Shown: positions 41,271 through 50,701, counted from the first letter of the stretch. The stretch is DNA of 64,000 nt from Mycolicibacterium stellerae (GCF_003719305.1 NZ_RARC01000001.1:248001-312000), one strand, 5' to 3'. A program made the numbers and translations. Notes: generated from the sequence alone by a model not told the origin.

Positions 41271-42220
41271 TCGTCACGATCACGCCTAACCCGAGCGTGG
41301 ACCGTACCGTGCTGATCGACGACATCGTGCTCGGTTCGGTCAACCGCAGCCAACGCAGCTGGAGCGAACCAAGCGGCAAGGGCGTCAACGTCGCCCTCGC
41401 GCTGCATGCACACGAGGTGCCCGCGCGAGCCGTTGTGACGGCAGGCGGTTCGGTTGGCGCGCAGTTGCAGCAGATGCTCGGCACCGCGGGGCTTGACATC
41501 GTCGTCGTTCCGATCGCGGGCGAGATCCGCAGCAACATCAGCCTCACCCAACCCAACGGTTCCGTCACCAAAATCAACGAGCCGGGTCCCAGCCTCAGCG
41601 AGGAGGAGACCGATCGGCTATTTCGCGCTGTCGCAGAGCACATGCGCGGCGCAGCTTGGCTGGTCTGCGCAGGCAGCCTGCCCGCAGGCTTACCACCGAA
41701 CTGGTACGGCGAAATCGTCGAACTCGGGCACCGAACCGGCGTGCCTGTCGCCGTCGACACCTCCGGGCAGGCGTTGACCGAAAGTCTTTCCGCGGGACCA
41801 GATCTGGTGAAGCCGAACGTGCACGAACTCGCCGAACTGACCGGCCGGGTGCCGGAGACTCTCGGTGAGGTCATCGACGCGGCGCATGAGGTACGCCGTC
41901 GCGGCGCCCACACCGTGCTGGCCAGCCTCGGCGGGGACGGTGCGATCCTCGTCGATGCCACCGGAGCCGTGTGGGGTCAGGCGCCGGTCGACAAGGTGGT
42001 GAGCACCGTCGGGGCAGGAGACGCCATGCTGGCCGGTTATCTGAGCTGTCCGCAGGGCCGAACCGAAGCGCTGGCCACCGCCCTGCAGTGGGCCGCCGCC
42101 GCGGTCCAGAACGAGGGAACGCTGTTCTCGCCCAACGCGTCTCGCGCGCAGGTGACGATCAGGGCCGCCTTCGACATGTCCCGCCCGCTGAACGACGGCA
42201 CGACGAGGAGGTTCGGATGA
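41267..42220 (+). CDS. 1-phosphofructokinase/tagatose-6-phosphate kinase-type PfkB enzyme
   Basis: 317 residues. PfkB/ribokinase fold of the FruK-LacC group: TITPNPSVDRTV at the start, EPSGKGVNVALALH, DTSGQAL, KPNVHELAELTG and catalytic STVGAGDAMLAGYL. It phosphorylates a ketose phosphate to the bisphosphate substrate of the class II aldolase at 38240. The GTG start overlaps the DeoR stop codon, and the stop overlaps the dehydrogenase start. Confidence 0.92.
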   Translation: MIVTITPNPSVDRTVLIDDIVLGSVNRSQRSWSEPSGKGVNVALALHAHEVPARAVVTAGGSVGAQLQQMLGTAGLDIVVVPIAGEIRSNISLTQPNGSVTKINEPGPSLSEEETDRLFRAVAEHMRGAAWLVCAGSLPAGLPPNWYGEIVELGHRTGVPVAVDTSGQALTESLSAGPDLVKPNVHELAELTGRVPETLGEVIDAAHEVRRRGAHTVLASLGGDGAILVDATGAVWGQAPVDKVVSTVGAGDAMLAGYLSCPQGRTEALATALQWAAAAVQNEGTLFSPNASRAQVTIRAAFDMSRPLNDGTTRRFG

Positions 42221-43299
42221 GTTCGACCATGCAGGCCGTCGTGATACACGGCCGCGAGGACTACCGCCTCGAGCGGATTCCGGTGCCGGTTCCCGGACCC
42301 GGCGAGGCGCTGGTCAAGGTGGCTGCCGTCGGCATCTGCGCCAGCGACCTCAAATGCTTCCACGGGGCGCCCATGTATTGGGGCGACGGGCCAATCCCGC
42401 CCAACGTCGACCTGCTGGTCACGCCGGGGCACGAGTTCGTCGGCGAGATCGTCGCGATCGACGACCTCGGTCGGCAGCGGTGGGGTGTGGACACCGGCGA
42501 TCGCGTGGTGGCAGAACAGATCGTTCCGTGCTGGAAGTGCCGGTTCTGTCGGCGCGGCCAGTACTGGATGTGCGCGCCGCACAACATCTTCGGTTTCCGC
42601 CGCCGCGTCAACGGGGCGATGGCGGAGTACATGATCTATCCCGCGGACGCCATCGTGCACAAGGTGTCGCGCGATATCCCCGCCGCGCATGCGGCGTTCG
42701 CCGAGCCGCTCTCGTGCGCACTGCACGCCGTAGAACGCGCATCTATCACCTTCGGTGACGTCGTCGTGGTCGCCGGCTGCGGTCCGATCGGCCTGGGCAT
42801 GATCGTGGGGGCGCGCGCGAAGAGTCCGGCGCACGTGATCGCGTTGGACCAGATACCGGCGAAGCTCGACCTGGCCGCTGCGTGCGGGGCCGACATCGCC
42901 CTCAACGTCGACAGCGACGACGTCGAATCCGTTGTGCGTGACCTGACCGAGGGCTACGGCGCCGACGTCTACCTCGACGCCACGGGGCATCCGTCGGCGG
43001 TCCCCCAGGGGCTGAACCTGTTGCGCAAGTTGGGCCGCTACGTCGAATACGGCGTCTTCGCGGCACCGGTCACCGTCGATTGGACGGTCATCAGTGACGT
43101 CAAGGAACTCGACGTGCTCGGCGCGCACCTCGGCCCGTACTGCTGGCCGACGGCCATCTCGATGATCGAAGCGAACGCCCTGCCGCTGGATCGGATTTGC
43201 AGCCATCAGCTTCCGCTGCATGAGTTCCGCGCCGGAATCGACCTCGTGGGCCGCGGCGCTGAATCCGTCAAGGTCAGCCTGCTGCCCACCGTCGACTGA
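42217..43299 (+). CDS. zinc-dependent polyol dehydrogenase (erythritol/threitol dehydrogenase-like)
   Basis: 360 residues, MDR/Zn alcohol dehydrogenase. Catalytic-zinc ligands in GICASDLKCFHG and GHEFVGEI; structural-zinc Cys cluster CWKCRFCRRGQYWMC; cofactor loop VVAGCGPIGLGMIVGA with Asp (ALDQIPAKLDLA) for NAD. GAGGAGG lies 5 nt before the ATG. Last of the kinase-regulator-pfkB set, so its likely role is oxidising a polyol to the ketose that the kinase uses. Mycobacteria have such tetritol pathways; the exact polyol is inference. Confidence 0.88.
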   Translation: MSSTMQAVVIHGREDYRLERIPVPVPGPGEALVKVAAVGICASDLKCFHGAPMYWGDGPIPPNVDLLVTPGHEFVGEIVAIDDLGRQRWGVDTGDRVVAEQIVPCWKCRFCRRGQYWMCAPHNIFGFRRRVNGAMAEYMIYPADAIVHKVSRDIPAAHAAFAEPLSCALHAVERASITFGDVVVVAGCGPIGLGMIVGARAKSPAHVIALDQIPAKLDLAAACGADIALNVDSDDVESVVRDLTEGYGADVYLDATGHPSAVPQGLNLLRKLGRYVEYGVFAAPVTVDWTVISDVKELDVLGAHLGPYCWPTAISMIEANALPLDRICSHQLPLHEFRAGIDLVGRGAESVKVSLLPTVD

Positions 43300-43315
43300 C
43301 CGCCGAGGAGAGTCA

Positions 43316-43951
43316 ATGACCGTCACCGTCGGCGGGCTCGAGGTCGCCGATCCAGCGGACGCGTGGACGCGAGCCGGGTTCAGCGTCGACTCCGATGCCG
43401 TTTGCCGGGTCGGCGGCGTTCGAATCCGGCTGGCGGCGACATTTAACACCGGCACGGGCATCGTCGGCTGGTCGTTGCGCGGGCTGCCGACCGACGACCC
43501 GCCCGATGACCTCGACGGCATCGCGACGACGAGATCGGTCGCGGATGGTGTCGCACCCGCCACTCACGCCAACGGCGTCACCGCGATCGACCACGTGGTG
43601 CTGTTGTCACCTGACCTGAATCGGACAGTCGACGCGCTGGCCGCGGTCGGCGTGACGCCGCGCAGGGAGCGCGACGCAGAACTCGGCGGACGGCCGATCC
43701 GGCAGATCTTCTTCCGGTTCGGGGAGGTGGTCATCGAGGCCGTCGGATCCCCGGAGACGGCAAGCGAGGGTCCGTCCACGCTCTGGGGGATCACCTACCT
43801 CGTGGCCGACATCGACGCGACTGCCGCGTTCTTCGGAGACCGCGCCACACCGGTCAAAGATGCGGTGCAACCCGGCCGCCGAATCACCACGCTGCGACAT
43901 CACGACCTCGGCATGTCGGTACGGACGGCGATGATCTCGGCGCGTCGCTGA
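43316..43951 (+). CDS. VOC/glyoxalase-like protein
   Basis: 211 residues. The second half shows a beta-alpha-beta VOC module (AIDHVVLLSPDLNRTVDALAAVG; RQIFFRFGEVVIEAV; YLVADIDATAAFFG), and the first half is a divergent repeat of the same module. GAGGAG 5 nt before the ATG; 16 bp after the dehydrogenase, so possibly in the same transcript. Substrate unknown. Confidence 0.8.
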   Translation: MTVTVGGLEVADPADAWTRAGFSVDSDAVCRVGGVRIRLAATFNTGTGIVGWSLRGLPTDDPPDDLDGIATTRSVADGVAPATHANGVTAIDHVVLLSPDLNRTVDALAAVGVTPRRERDAELGGRPIRQIFFRFGEVVIEAVGSPETASEGPSTLWGITYLVADIDATAAFFGDRATPVKDAVQPGRRITTLRHHDLGMSVRTAMISARR

Positions 43952-43974
43952 GCCTGCTGCCCGACGCCGGTGCC

Positions 43975-43980
43975 TATTCT
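43975..43980 (+). promoter_or_regulatory. -10 box of a leaderless rnhA promoter
   Basis: TATTCT followed by 7 nt and the ATG at 43988. This supports starting RNase HI at MGTDVVVI and not 6 residues earlier. Confidence 0.5.
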
Positions 43981-43987
43981 CGGCGCC

Positions 43988-44443
43988 ATGGGCACCGACG
44001 TCGTAGTCATCCACACCGACGGCGGGTGCAGGCCAAACCCCGGCCCCGGCGGCTGGGGGGCGGTGCTGCGTCTGCGTGAGCATGTTCGCGAGATGTGCGG
44101 TGGCGACTCCGGCGAGACAAGCAACAACCGGATGGAGTTGACCGCGCCGATCATGGCGCTCGAGGCGCTCACCCGACCCGTGGTGGTGCACCTCTACACC
44201 GACAGCACCTATGTCCGCAACGGCATCACGAAGTGGGTGCTCGGCTGGGAACGCAACGGCTGGAAAACCGCCGCACGGCAGCCGGTGAAGAACGTCGACC
44301 TCTGGCAGCGGCTGCAGGCGGCATGCGCGCGGCACCAGGTCGAGTGGTTTTGGGTGAAGGGGCACTCGGGCGTCGCCGACAACGAGTTGGCCGACGAACT
44401 CGCGACGCGCGGGTTGCTGGAAGCGCTCGGCGTCAGCGGCTGA
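43988..44443 (+). CDS. rnhA: ribonuclease HI
   Basis: 151 residues. Cleaves RNA in RNA-DNA hybrids. Catalytic carboxylates are visible: Asp11 (HTDGGC), Glu50 (NRMELTA), Asp72 (YTDSTY) and Asp136 (NELADELA), plus His126 in VKGHSG; the basic handle is [17 protein letters not shown]. Stand-alone enzyme without an extra hybrid-binding or phosphatase domain. Convergent overlap of 11 bp with the molybdenum hydroxylase FAD subunit. Confidence 0.95.
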   Translation: MGTDVVVIHTDGGCRPNPGPGGWGAVLRLREHVREMCGGDSGETSNNRMELTAPIMALEALTRPVVVHLYTDSTYVRNGITKWVLGWERNGWKTAARQPVKNVDLWQRLQAACARHQVEWFWVKGHSGVADNELADELATRGLLEALGVSG

Positions 44444-45416
44444 CGGCCGCCAACGTGAGCGCCCTGACCACGCCGTGGCGGCCGAGGTCGACCTTGAACT
44501 CGTTCTGGCGCAGCGGTTCGGCGCCCGCCATCGCCAACTGCGCCGCGGTGTGGAATGCCTCAGCGGTGGGCCGCTTCCCGACCAGGCTGGCCTCGGCGTC
44601 GGGTGGTCGCCACGGGGCAGCAGCCACCCCGCCCAGCGCGAGGGCGGCCGACGCGATCACGCCGTCGACGATGCGCAGCCCGGCCGCGACGGAAACAAGG
44701 GCGAACGCGTAGCTGTGCCGGTCACGGACCTTCAAATACCAGGAATGGTCGCAGAATTCAGACGCGGGTAATTCGATCCCGAGGATCAGCTCACCGGGCC
44801 GCAGCGTGTTGTCGACCTCGGGGGTGTGGCCGGGCAGGGCGAAGAACGAGTCGATCGGGATGGCGCGCCTTCCCGTGGAATCCTGCACGTGCACGACGGC
44901 ATCCAGAATCGCCAGCGCCACCGCCATGTCCGAAGGATGTATCGCCACGCACTCGGCACTGGCCCCGAAGATGGCGTGTTCACGGTTGAACCCGTCCTTG
45001 GCCGCGCACCCGCTTCCGGGGTCGCGCTTGTTGCACGCCGAGAACGTCGGCGCCATGAAGTAGGGACATCTGGTGCGCTGCAACAGGTTTCCGCCCGTGG
45101 TGGCCATGTTGCGCAGCTGTGTGGTCGCCCCGCTCAGGATCGCGTGCGACAGCACCGGGTACTGGGTGCGGATCAGTGGGTGGTTGGCCAGCGCGCTGTT
45201 GCTCACACCCGCCTCGACGAACACGCCGCCGGTGTCGGTCGAGGTGATGGACGTCAGCCCCAGCCGTCGGAGATCGATCAGCGCCGATGGCCGTTCGACG
45301 CCGCTCTTCATCAGATCGATGAGATTCGTTCCGCCTGCCAGATACTTCGCCCCGGTGGCGGCAGCGTCGATGGCGTCCTCGACGCTGGCGGCGTGCCTGA
45401 AGTCGAAGGTCTTCAC
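44433..45416 (-). CDS. molybdenum hydroxylase FAD-binding subunit (PaoB/XdhB-like)
   Basis: 327 residues. FAD loop [17 protein letters not shown] and [15 protein letters not shown]. The Cys set RCPYF...[12 protein letters not shown] resembles the extra [4Fe-4S] site of PaoB and 4-hydroxybenzoyl-CoA reductase. C-terminal CODH-type domain ([14 protein letters not shown]). The GTG start overlaps the stop of the [2Fe-2S] subunit. Passes electrons between the Fe-S subunit and an acceptor. Confidence 0.9.
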   Translation of the reverse strand: MKTFDFRHAASVEDAIDAAATGAKYLAGGTNLIDLMKSGVERPSALIDLRRLGLTSITSTDTGGVFVEAGVSNSALANHPLIRTQYPVLSHAILSGATTQLRNMATTGGNLLQRTRCPYFMAPTFSACNKRDPGSGCAAKDGFNREHAIFGASAECVAIHPSDMAVALAILDAVVHVQDSTGRRAIPIDSFFALPGHTPEVDNTLRPGELILGIELPASEFCDHSWYLKVRDRHSYAFALVSVAAGLRIVDGVIASAALALGGVAAAPWRPPDAEASLVGKRPTAEAFHTAAQLAMAGAEPLRQNEFKVDLGRHGVVRALTLAAVSR

Positions 45417-45994
45417 GGGCTGCGCTGTTCTGCCACGGACTCGATGGCCTCGACGATGTTGGCGTAGGCACCGCACCGGCAGATGTTGCCTGCCATGCGT
45501 TCTCGGATCTCGGGCCCGCTCAGCCGCGTGCATCCGCCGATCACGTCGGCGCGGGTGCCGTCGAAGGTGGCCGTGCTCAGATCACCGCGCTGGTACTCCT
45601 CGAGCATCGCACGCGCCGACGAGATCTGCCCCGGCGTGCAGTAACCGCATTGGAGTCCGTCGCAGTCGAGGAAGGCCTGCTGCACCGGGTGAAGCTCCGC
45701 ACCGGCGGCAATCCCTTCGATGGTCAGCACGTCGGATCCGTCGATGGAAGCGGCCAGGGTCAGGCAGCTCACCACCCGCTCGTCGTCCACCGACACGGTG
45801 CAGGCGCCGCACAGCCCGTGATCGCAGCCCTTCTTGGTGCCCGTCAGGCGCAGTCGTTCGCGGAGCACGTCCAGCAGCGTCGCTCGGACGTCGATCGTGA
45901 CGGTGTGGCGCTGGCCGTTGATGCGCAGCTGCACGACATGGTCTGGGGCGCAGCCGGATTCGGCGCCGGATGGTGCGATGGAGCTAGTGCTCAT
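45413..45994 (-). CDS. molybdenum hydroxylase [2Fe-2S] subunit (PaoA/XdhA-like)
   Basis: 193 residues. Two clusters: plant-ferredoxin-type CDHGLCGAC...C near residues 57-77 and the C-terminal CGYCTPG...ICRCGAY site near the molybdopterin. The N-terminus (MSTSSIAPSGAESG) carries no Tat signal, so unlike E. coli PaoA the complex should stay in the cytoplasm. Overlaps the large subunit by 11 bp and the FAD subunit by 4 bp: a tight three-gene operon. Confidence 0.93.
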   Translation of the reverse strand: MSTSSIAPSGAESGCAPDHVVQLRINGQRHTVTIDVRATLLDVLRERLRLTGTKKGCDHGLCGACTVSVDDERVVSCLTLAASIDGSDVLTIEGIAAGAELHPVQQAFLDCDGLQCGYCTPGQISSARAMLEEYQRGDLSTATFDGTRADVIGGCTRLSGPEIRERMAGNICRCGAYANIVEAIESVAEQRSP

Positions 45995-48233
45995 GGCTGG
46001 GTTCCTGCCACTGGTAGGGGGTCATCAGGTGTTCCAAGGTGATCGGCAGGTCACGCAGCCGCTTACCGGTGGCGTGGTGGATGGCGTTGGCGATTGCGGC
46101 GGGTACCCCGCAGGTGCCGATCTCGCCGATGCCTCGCACGCCGATCGGATCGAGCCCGTAGTCGGGATCATCGATGAAGGAGATGTCGAATTCGGGGCGG
46201 TCGGCGTGCGTGGGCAGGTAGTACTCGCCGATCGGAAGGGCCGTCGCCTCGTCGTACGGAATCTGTTCGAGCAGTGCCATTCCGAGCCCGAAGGTGATGC
46301 CGCCCATCACCTGGTTGCGGGCCAGTTTGGGGTTGAGCACCCGGCCGCAGTCCATGACAGCTACCCAACGGACGACGCTGGCCCGCCCGATCTGTTCGTC
46401 GACCTCGACCTCGCAGAAGTGTGCACCGAAGGACTGAAAGGCCTGCGCGCTCTGGGCCCCCGCATCGCTGCTGACCTCGAAGCTCAGCCGTTCGCGGTAT
46501 GCGCCTGGAGCACTGCCTGCAACGTCCACCAGCGCGGGGTCGGCTCCGAAGTGATCCGAGTCGCGGTCTTCGACGAGCGCGGCGACGAAGCGGCGCCGCC
46601 ATTCGGTGGCGGCGGCGAAGACGGCGGACCCGACGGTCGCCGTGGTCTGCGATGCGCCACTGTAGGGAGCCTCGGGGAACAGCGAGTCACCGGACAAGAA
46701 ACTCACCCGCTCCATCGGAAGGCCGGTGACGTCGGCGGCGACTTGCGTCATCACGGTGCGTACTCCGGTGCCGACTTCATGTGTGGCCGAGGCGAATTGC
46801 ACACGGCCGTCGGCGTCGGTCACGACGCGGCAGCCTGCGGGCATCCGTCGGCCGGGATAGGTCGCGGTGGCCATGCCCCAGCCGACCTGGACGCCGTTGC
46901 GCCGCATCGAGCGGGCCGCCGGCGGCCGGTTCCGCCAGCCGAAGCGCTGCGCACCGACCTCGTAGCACTGCAGGAGGTGTTTGCCCGACCAAGGTTTGCC
47001 GCCGGCCTGATCGACGTCGGCGTGGTTGCGGATCCGCAGCTCGAGCGGATCGACGCCCACCCGCTCGGCGAGTTCGTCGACGGCTACCTCCAGCGCGAAC
47101 AACCCGGGCGCCTCGCCGGGACCGCGCATGAAACATGGTGTGGGAGCATTGATTCGGGCCGTCCGATGGGACACTTCCAGATGCGGGGATTCGTAGAGGA
47201 ACCTGGTGGAAAGCCCGGCGGGTTCGCAGAAGTGGGCGACGGTCGAGGTCTCGGTCAGGGTGTGGTGCTCGGTGCTGCGAATACGGCCGGTGGCGTCGGC
47301 GACCAGGGTGAGGTCTTGTTCGGTGCGGGGACGGTGACCGGTCGAGGTGAACATCTGGTCGCGGGTGAGCACGAGCTTGACCGGGCGACCCACCGCCCTT
47401 GCGGCCACCGCGCACAACACGACGTGCATCCACAGGAAGCTCTTGGCCCCGAAGGCGCCACCCACCAGCGGAGACAGGATGTGCACCTGATCCTCCGACA
47501 TTCCGAAATAGCCGGCCAACGCCTTTCGTTCGCCTGCGATCCACCGCGTGCTGTCGTGGATGGTGAGCTCATCGCCATCCCACTGCGCGATCGTCGCCGA
47601 CAACTCGATCGGATAGTGCGCATTCATCGGCGTGGTGTAGTGCGCATCGACGCGGCTCACGACGGCTTCCGGTCCGGGTGGCGCACCGCGGCGGTCTTGC
47701 AGTTTCTCCTCCGCCAGTTTCACGAAGTGGTCGGGAAGATAGCTGCCGTGCCGGATCTGGCCGTCCTTCTCGTCGGGCGCCTGCGGCTGGGCCAGCACTG
47801 CTCGGGCGTTCAGCGCAGCCGGGGCAGGCGTGTAGTCCATGGCGAACAGTGACGCCGAATCGGTGGCGTTCTCGAGCGTGTCGGCCACCACCACGGCCAT
47901 GTGCTGGCCGACGTGCTGGACGGTCAGATCCGATAGCGGCGGCCGTCGCTCCAGCGGCAGGTCGAACGTCAAGTCCTGCGGTAACGGCTGAAGCACGAAA
48001 CAATTCAGCGGGGTCAGCACGTGCAACACCCCCGGCGCCTGGCAGACCCGGTCGGCGCTGGCGCGCAGCGACTCCTCGGTGACGCTGCCGTTGGCGATCT
48101 CGGACTGCACCAGTACCGCGTGGACGAGTCCGGGCACGTCGACGTCGGCGGTGTAGCGGGCCTCGCCGGTCACCTTCTCGACCCCTTCGACGCGGTTGAC
48201 CGGTTGTCCCACGCTGTCCGACGACGTCGGCAT
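45984..48233 (-). CDS. molybdenum hydroxylase large (Mo-cofactor) subunit (PaoC/XdhC-like)
   Basis: 749 residues. Xanthine-oxidase-family Mo subunit: GVEKVTGEARYTADV start, molybdopterin motifs GGAFGAKSFLWMH, FMRGPGEAPGLFALE and GVRGIGEIGTCGVPA with the catalytic Glu. Such enzymes hydroxylate N-heteroaromatics, purines or aldehydes with water; the surrounding flavin hydroxylases favour an aromatic or N-heterocycle. ATG 48233 is chosen because GGGAGGGGG lies 8 nt upstream; the earlier in-frame ATG at 48296 lies inside a palindrome. No XdhC/PaoD maturation gene is nearby. Confidence 0.92.
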   Translation of the reverse strand: MPTSSDSVGQPVNRVEGVEKVTGEARYTADVDVPGLVHAVLVQSEIANGSVTEESLRASADRVCQAPGVLHVLTPLNCFVLQPLPQDLTFDLPLERRPPLSDLTVQHVGQHMAVVVADTLENATDSASLFAMDYTPAPAALNARAVLAQPQAPDEKDGQIRHGSYLPDHFVKLAEEKLQDRRGAPPGPEAVVSRVDAHYTTPMNAHYPIELSATIAQWDGDELTIHDSTRWIAGERKALAGYFGMSEDQVHILSPLVGGAFGAKSFLWMHVVLCAVAARAVGRPVKLVLTRDQMFTSTGHRPRTEQDLTLVADATGRIRSTEHHTLTETSTVAHFCEPAGLSTRFLYESPHLEVSHRTARINAPTPCFMRGPGEAPGLFALEVAVDELAERVGVDPLELRIRNHADVDQAGGKPWSGKHLLQCYEVGAQRFGWRNRPPAARSMRRNGVQVGWGMATATYPGRRMPAGCRVVTDADGRVQFASATHEVGTGVRTVMTQVAADVTGLPMERVSFLSGDSLFPEAPYSGASQTTATVGSAVFAAATEWRRRFVAALVEDRDSDHFGADPALVDVAGSAPGAYRERLSFEVSSDAGAQSAQAFQSFGAHFCEVEVDEQIGRASVVRWVAVMDCGRVLNPKLARNQVMGGITFGLGMALLEQIPYDEATALPIGEYYLPTHADRPEFDISFIDDPDYGLDPIGVRGIGEIGTCGVPAAIANAIHHATGKRLRDLPITLEHLMTPYQWQEPSHEH

Positions 48234-48290
48234 GCTCGCGGCCCCCTCCCGTTTGCCGACCTGTTCCATGGTGACCGGCGCGCGTCGTGG

Positions 48291-48316
48291 CGTCATCAGT
48301 CATGTGACTGATGACG
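48291..48316. promoter_or_regulatory. 26-bp palindrome between Mo-hydroxylase and OYE operons
   Basis: CGTCATCAGTCA-TG-TGACTGATGACG, perfect 12-bp arms, in the 175-bp divergent region. A related copy (17 of 20 core bases) lies at 61313-61332. Probable operator controlling both directions. Confidence 0.6.
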
Positions 48317-48408
48317 GCGCCCAGCCCGAGGTCGACACTAGAGCCACGCACCGGCGGTGCCCATTGTTGCCAGCCGGAATCGCCGAGTTACCACCAGGAG
48401 GCCGGGCC

Positions 48409-49500
48409 GTGCCACATCTGTTCTCACCGCTGACGTTGCGTGAGGTCACCTTCGCCCACCGGGCGTGGATGTCGCCGATGATGCAATTCGCCGCCGTGCC
48501 GACCGGTCCCGATACCGGCACCCCCACCGACTGGCATCTGCAGCACCTCGGGTCCCGCGCGGTGGCAGGCGCCGCACTGGTCATGGTCGAGGCCACCGCC
48601 GTCGACCCCGCGGGCCGCAGCAGCCATCACGACCTCGGGCTCTGGAACGAACGCCAGGCACTGTCGTTTCGCCGCATCACCGACTTCCTCAAGGCCCAGG
48701 GCACCGTGCCAGGAATTCAGCTCGTGCATGCCGGGCGCAAGGGTTCCACCGGCGTCCCGTGGCCCGACGACACGCGGCCGCCGCATGAGGACTGGACAAC
48801 CGTCGGGCCCAGCGACGTACCGTTCGGCAGGCTGCCCTCACCCACCCAGCTCGACGCCGACGGCATCGCGGCCACCGTCGATGCGTTCGCCGCGGCGGCC
48901 AGGCGCGCCGCAGCGGCCGGGTTCCAGACCCTAGAGATCCACGGTGCGCACGGCTATCTCATCCACCAGTTCCTCTCCCCGCACTCCAACCACCGCCACG
49001 ACGAATACGGCGGCCCGTTGGAACACCGCATGCGTTTCGCCCTCGAGGTCGTCGAAGCGGTGCGGGCCAACTGGCCCGACGAGCTGCCGCTGTTCTTCCG
49101 CGTCTCGGCGACCGACTGGCTGGCAGGCGACACCGACGACGAGCGGCCCGGCTGGACACTGGCCGACACCGTCGAACTGGCCGGTCGGCTCAAACGGCTC
49201 GGCGTCGATCTGATCGACGTGTCCTCGGGTGGGTCGGCCCCCGACGCCGCAATCCCCGTCGGGCCCAGCTATCAGGTCCCGTTCTCGGCCAGAGTCCGCA
49301 AGGAGATCGAAATACCAACTGCCGCAGTGGGACTCATTACCGATCCCGAGCAGGCCGACGCCATCATCACCGACGGGGAGGCCGACGCGGTGTTCTTGGC
49401 CCGCGCGCTGCTGCGCAACCCGGCCTGGATCCGGCAAGCCGCCGACCAACTCGGCCGACACCTCGCCCACCCGGTGCGCTACGCGCGGGCGTTCAGCTGA
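48409..49500 (+). CDS. old yellow enzyme-family NADH:flavin oxidoreductase
   Basis: 363 residues, FMN TIM barrel of the YqjM/XenA group: LFSPLTLREVTFAHRAWMSP start, QLVHAGRKGST, EIHGAHGYLIHQFLSPHSN with the substrate His pair, RVSATDW, VGLITDPEQAD and DAVFLARALLRNP. It reduces activated C=C bonds, plausible for unsaturated ring-cleavage or dearomatised products here. The GTG start is fixed by AGGAGG 7 nt upstream. Followed 1 bp later by the flavin hydroxylase. Confidence 0.9.
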   Translation: MPHLFSPLTLREVTFAHRAWMSPMMQFAAVPTGPDTGTPTDWHLQHLGSRAVAGAALVMVEATAVDPAGRSSHHDLGLWNERQALSFRRITDFLKAQGTVPGIQLVHAGRKGSTGVPWPDDTRPPHEDWTTVGPSDVPFGRLPSPTQLDADGIAATVDAFAAAARRAAAAGFQTLEIHGAHGYLIHQFLSPHSNHRHDEYGGPLEHRMRFALEVVEAVRANWPDELPLFFRVSATDWLAGDTDDERPGWTLADTVELAGRLKRLGVDLIDVSSGGSAPDAAIPVGPSYQVPFSARVRKEIEIPTAAVGLITDPEQADAIITDGEADAVFLARALLRNPAWIRQAADQLGRHLAHPVRYARAFS

Positions 49501-49501
49501 C

Positions 49502-50701
49502 GTGCGCACCCTCGTCATCGGCGGGTCGCTTGGCGGCCTGGCCGCGGCTCACGAAATGCGTTTCGCCGGAGCCGACGTCACCGTCTACGAGCGATCCGTC
49601 GATCGCACCCAACCGCGCGGCGCGGGCATCGTCATGCAGCCAGAGGTGGCCGACCTACTCGGGCGGCTCGGCAGGTCGGTGTCCTCGGTCAGCGTCGCAT
49701 TGTCCGAGCGCCAGCACCTTCACCGCCGTGGCGAGCCCGAGCGGTATTCGGCACCGCAGTGGATGACGGCGTGGGACACGCTCTACCACGCGTTGCGGGA
49801 ACCGATCGCGTGCATGCGGATGGACAGCACCTTGACCGGGCTGAGCCGAGACGCGGGAGGCGTGACCGCGACCTTCGGCGACGGACCCGCCGCGGTCGGG
49901 GACTTCGTGGTCGGGGCCGACGGAATCGGCTCCGCCACAAGGCGACTGCTGACCGGGCGCGACGAGCTGCGCTACCCCGGATACGTCGCCTTCCGTGGGC
50001 TGGAGCCCGAAGCCGACGTGCCCGAGCACCTCGTCGGACTGCTCGCCGAGCGGTTCACCATGTTCGCCGTGCCGGGGCTGCAGATGTTGTGTTACCTGGT
50101 GCCAGGGGCCGCAGGCGAACGGGCAGCGGGTCAGCGCAGGGTGAACTGGGTCTGGTACGTCAACACCGCGCAAGCCCGGCTGGACCAGCTGTTGACCGGG
50201 CGCGGCGGCCAACGGTTCGACCAGTTCCTTCCGCCGGGCGAGTTGACCGACCGTTCGCAGTCCGCGCTGCTCGAGCTCGCCGAGTGTGAGCTTCCGCGGC
50301 CGTTCGTCGAACTGCTGGAGGCATCGCGGGTCTTCCTGCAGCCGGTATTCGACCTACCCCCCACGCGGATGGTGACCGACCACGTCGCGTTGATCGGTGA
50401 CGCAGCGGGCACGGTACGTCCCCATACCGCCTCGGGGACGTCCAAGGCCTTCGGCGACGCCGCCGGACTGGCCGCCGCGCTTGCCGACTGGCGGCCCGGA
50501 CGCGCACTGCCGTTGGCCGCGCTGCACTCCTGGCAACGCGCTCGACTGGCTGCGCTGCGGGCCATCGCCGACGCAGGCGTCCGGCTGGCCAGCAGGTCCG
50601 GACTGGGCGCCACGGGCCCGCAGTACCTGCGCCCCGACGCCGCTACCGGACCGCTACCGGTTCCTGACGACCCAACACGCGCAGTTCGTGACGCCTGCTG
50701 A
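49502..50701 (+). CDS. FAD-dependent aromatic hydroxylase (2,6-dihydroxypyridine-hydroxylase-like), copy 1
   Basis: 399 residues, group A flavin monooxygenase. FAD loop VIGGSLGGLAAAHEMR, VYERSVDRTQPRGAGIVMQPE, DFVVGADGIGSATRR (DG motif) and GDAAGTVRPHTASGTSKAFGDA. The GGSLGGL and PRGAGIVMQP blocks are those of dihydroxypyridine/nicotine-pathway hydroxylases. GTG start 1 bp after the OYE stop: one transcript. Paralogue of the gene at 58388. 59-bp convergent overlap with the LuxR gene. Confidence 0.85.
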   Translation: MRTLVIGGSLGGLAAAHEMRFAGADVTVYERSVDRTQPRGAGIVMQPEVADLLGRLGRSVSSVSVALSERQHLHRRGEPERYSAPQWMTAWDTLYHALREPIACMRMDSTLTGLSRDAGGVTATFGDGPAAVGDFVVGADGIGSATRRLLTGRDELRYPGYVAFRGLEPEADVPEHLVGLLAERFTMFAVPGLQMLCYLVPGAAGERAAGQRRVNWVWYVNTAQARLDQLLTGRGGQRFDQFLPPGELTDRSQSALLELAECELPRPFVELLEASRVFLQPVFDLPPTRMVTDHVALIGDAAGTVRPHTASGTSKAFGDAAGLAAALADWRPGRALPLAALHSWQRARLAALRAIADAGVRLASRSGLGATGPQYLRPDAATGPLPVPDDPTRAVRDAC

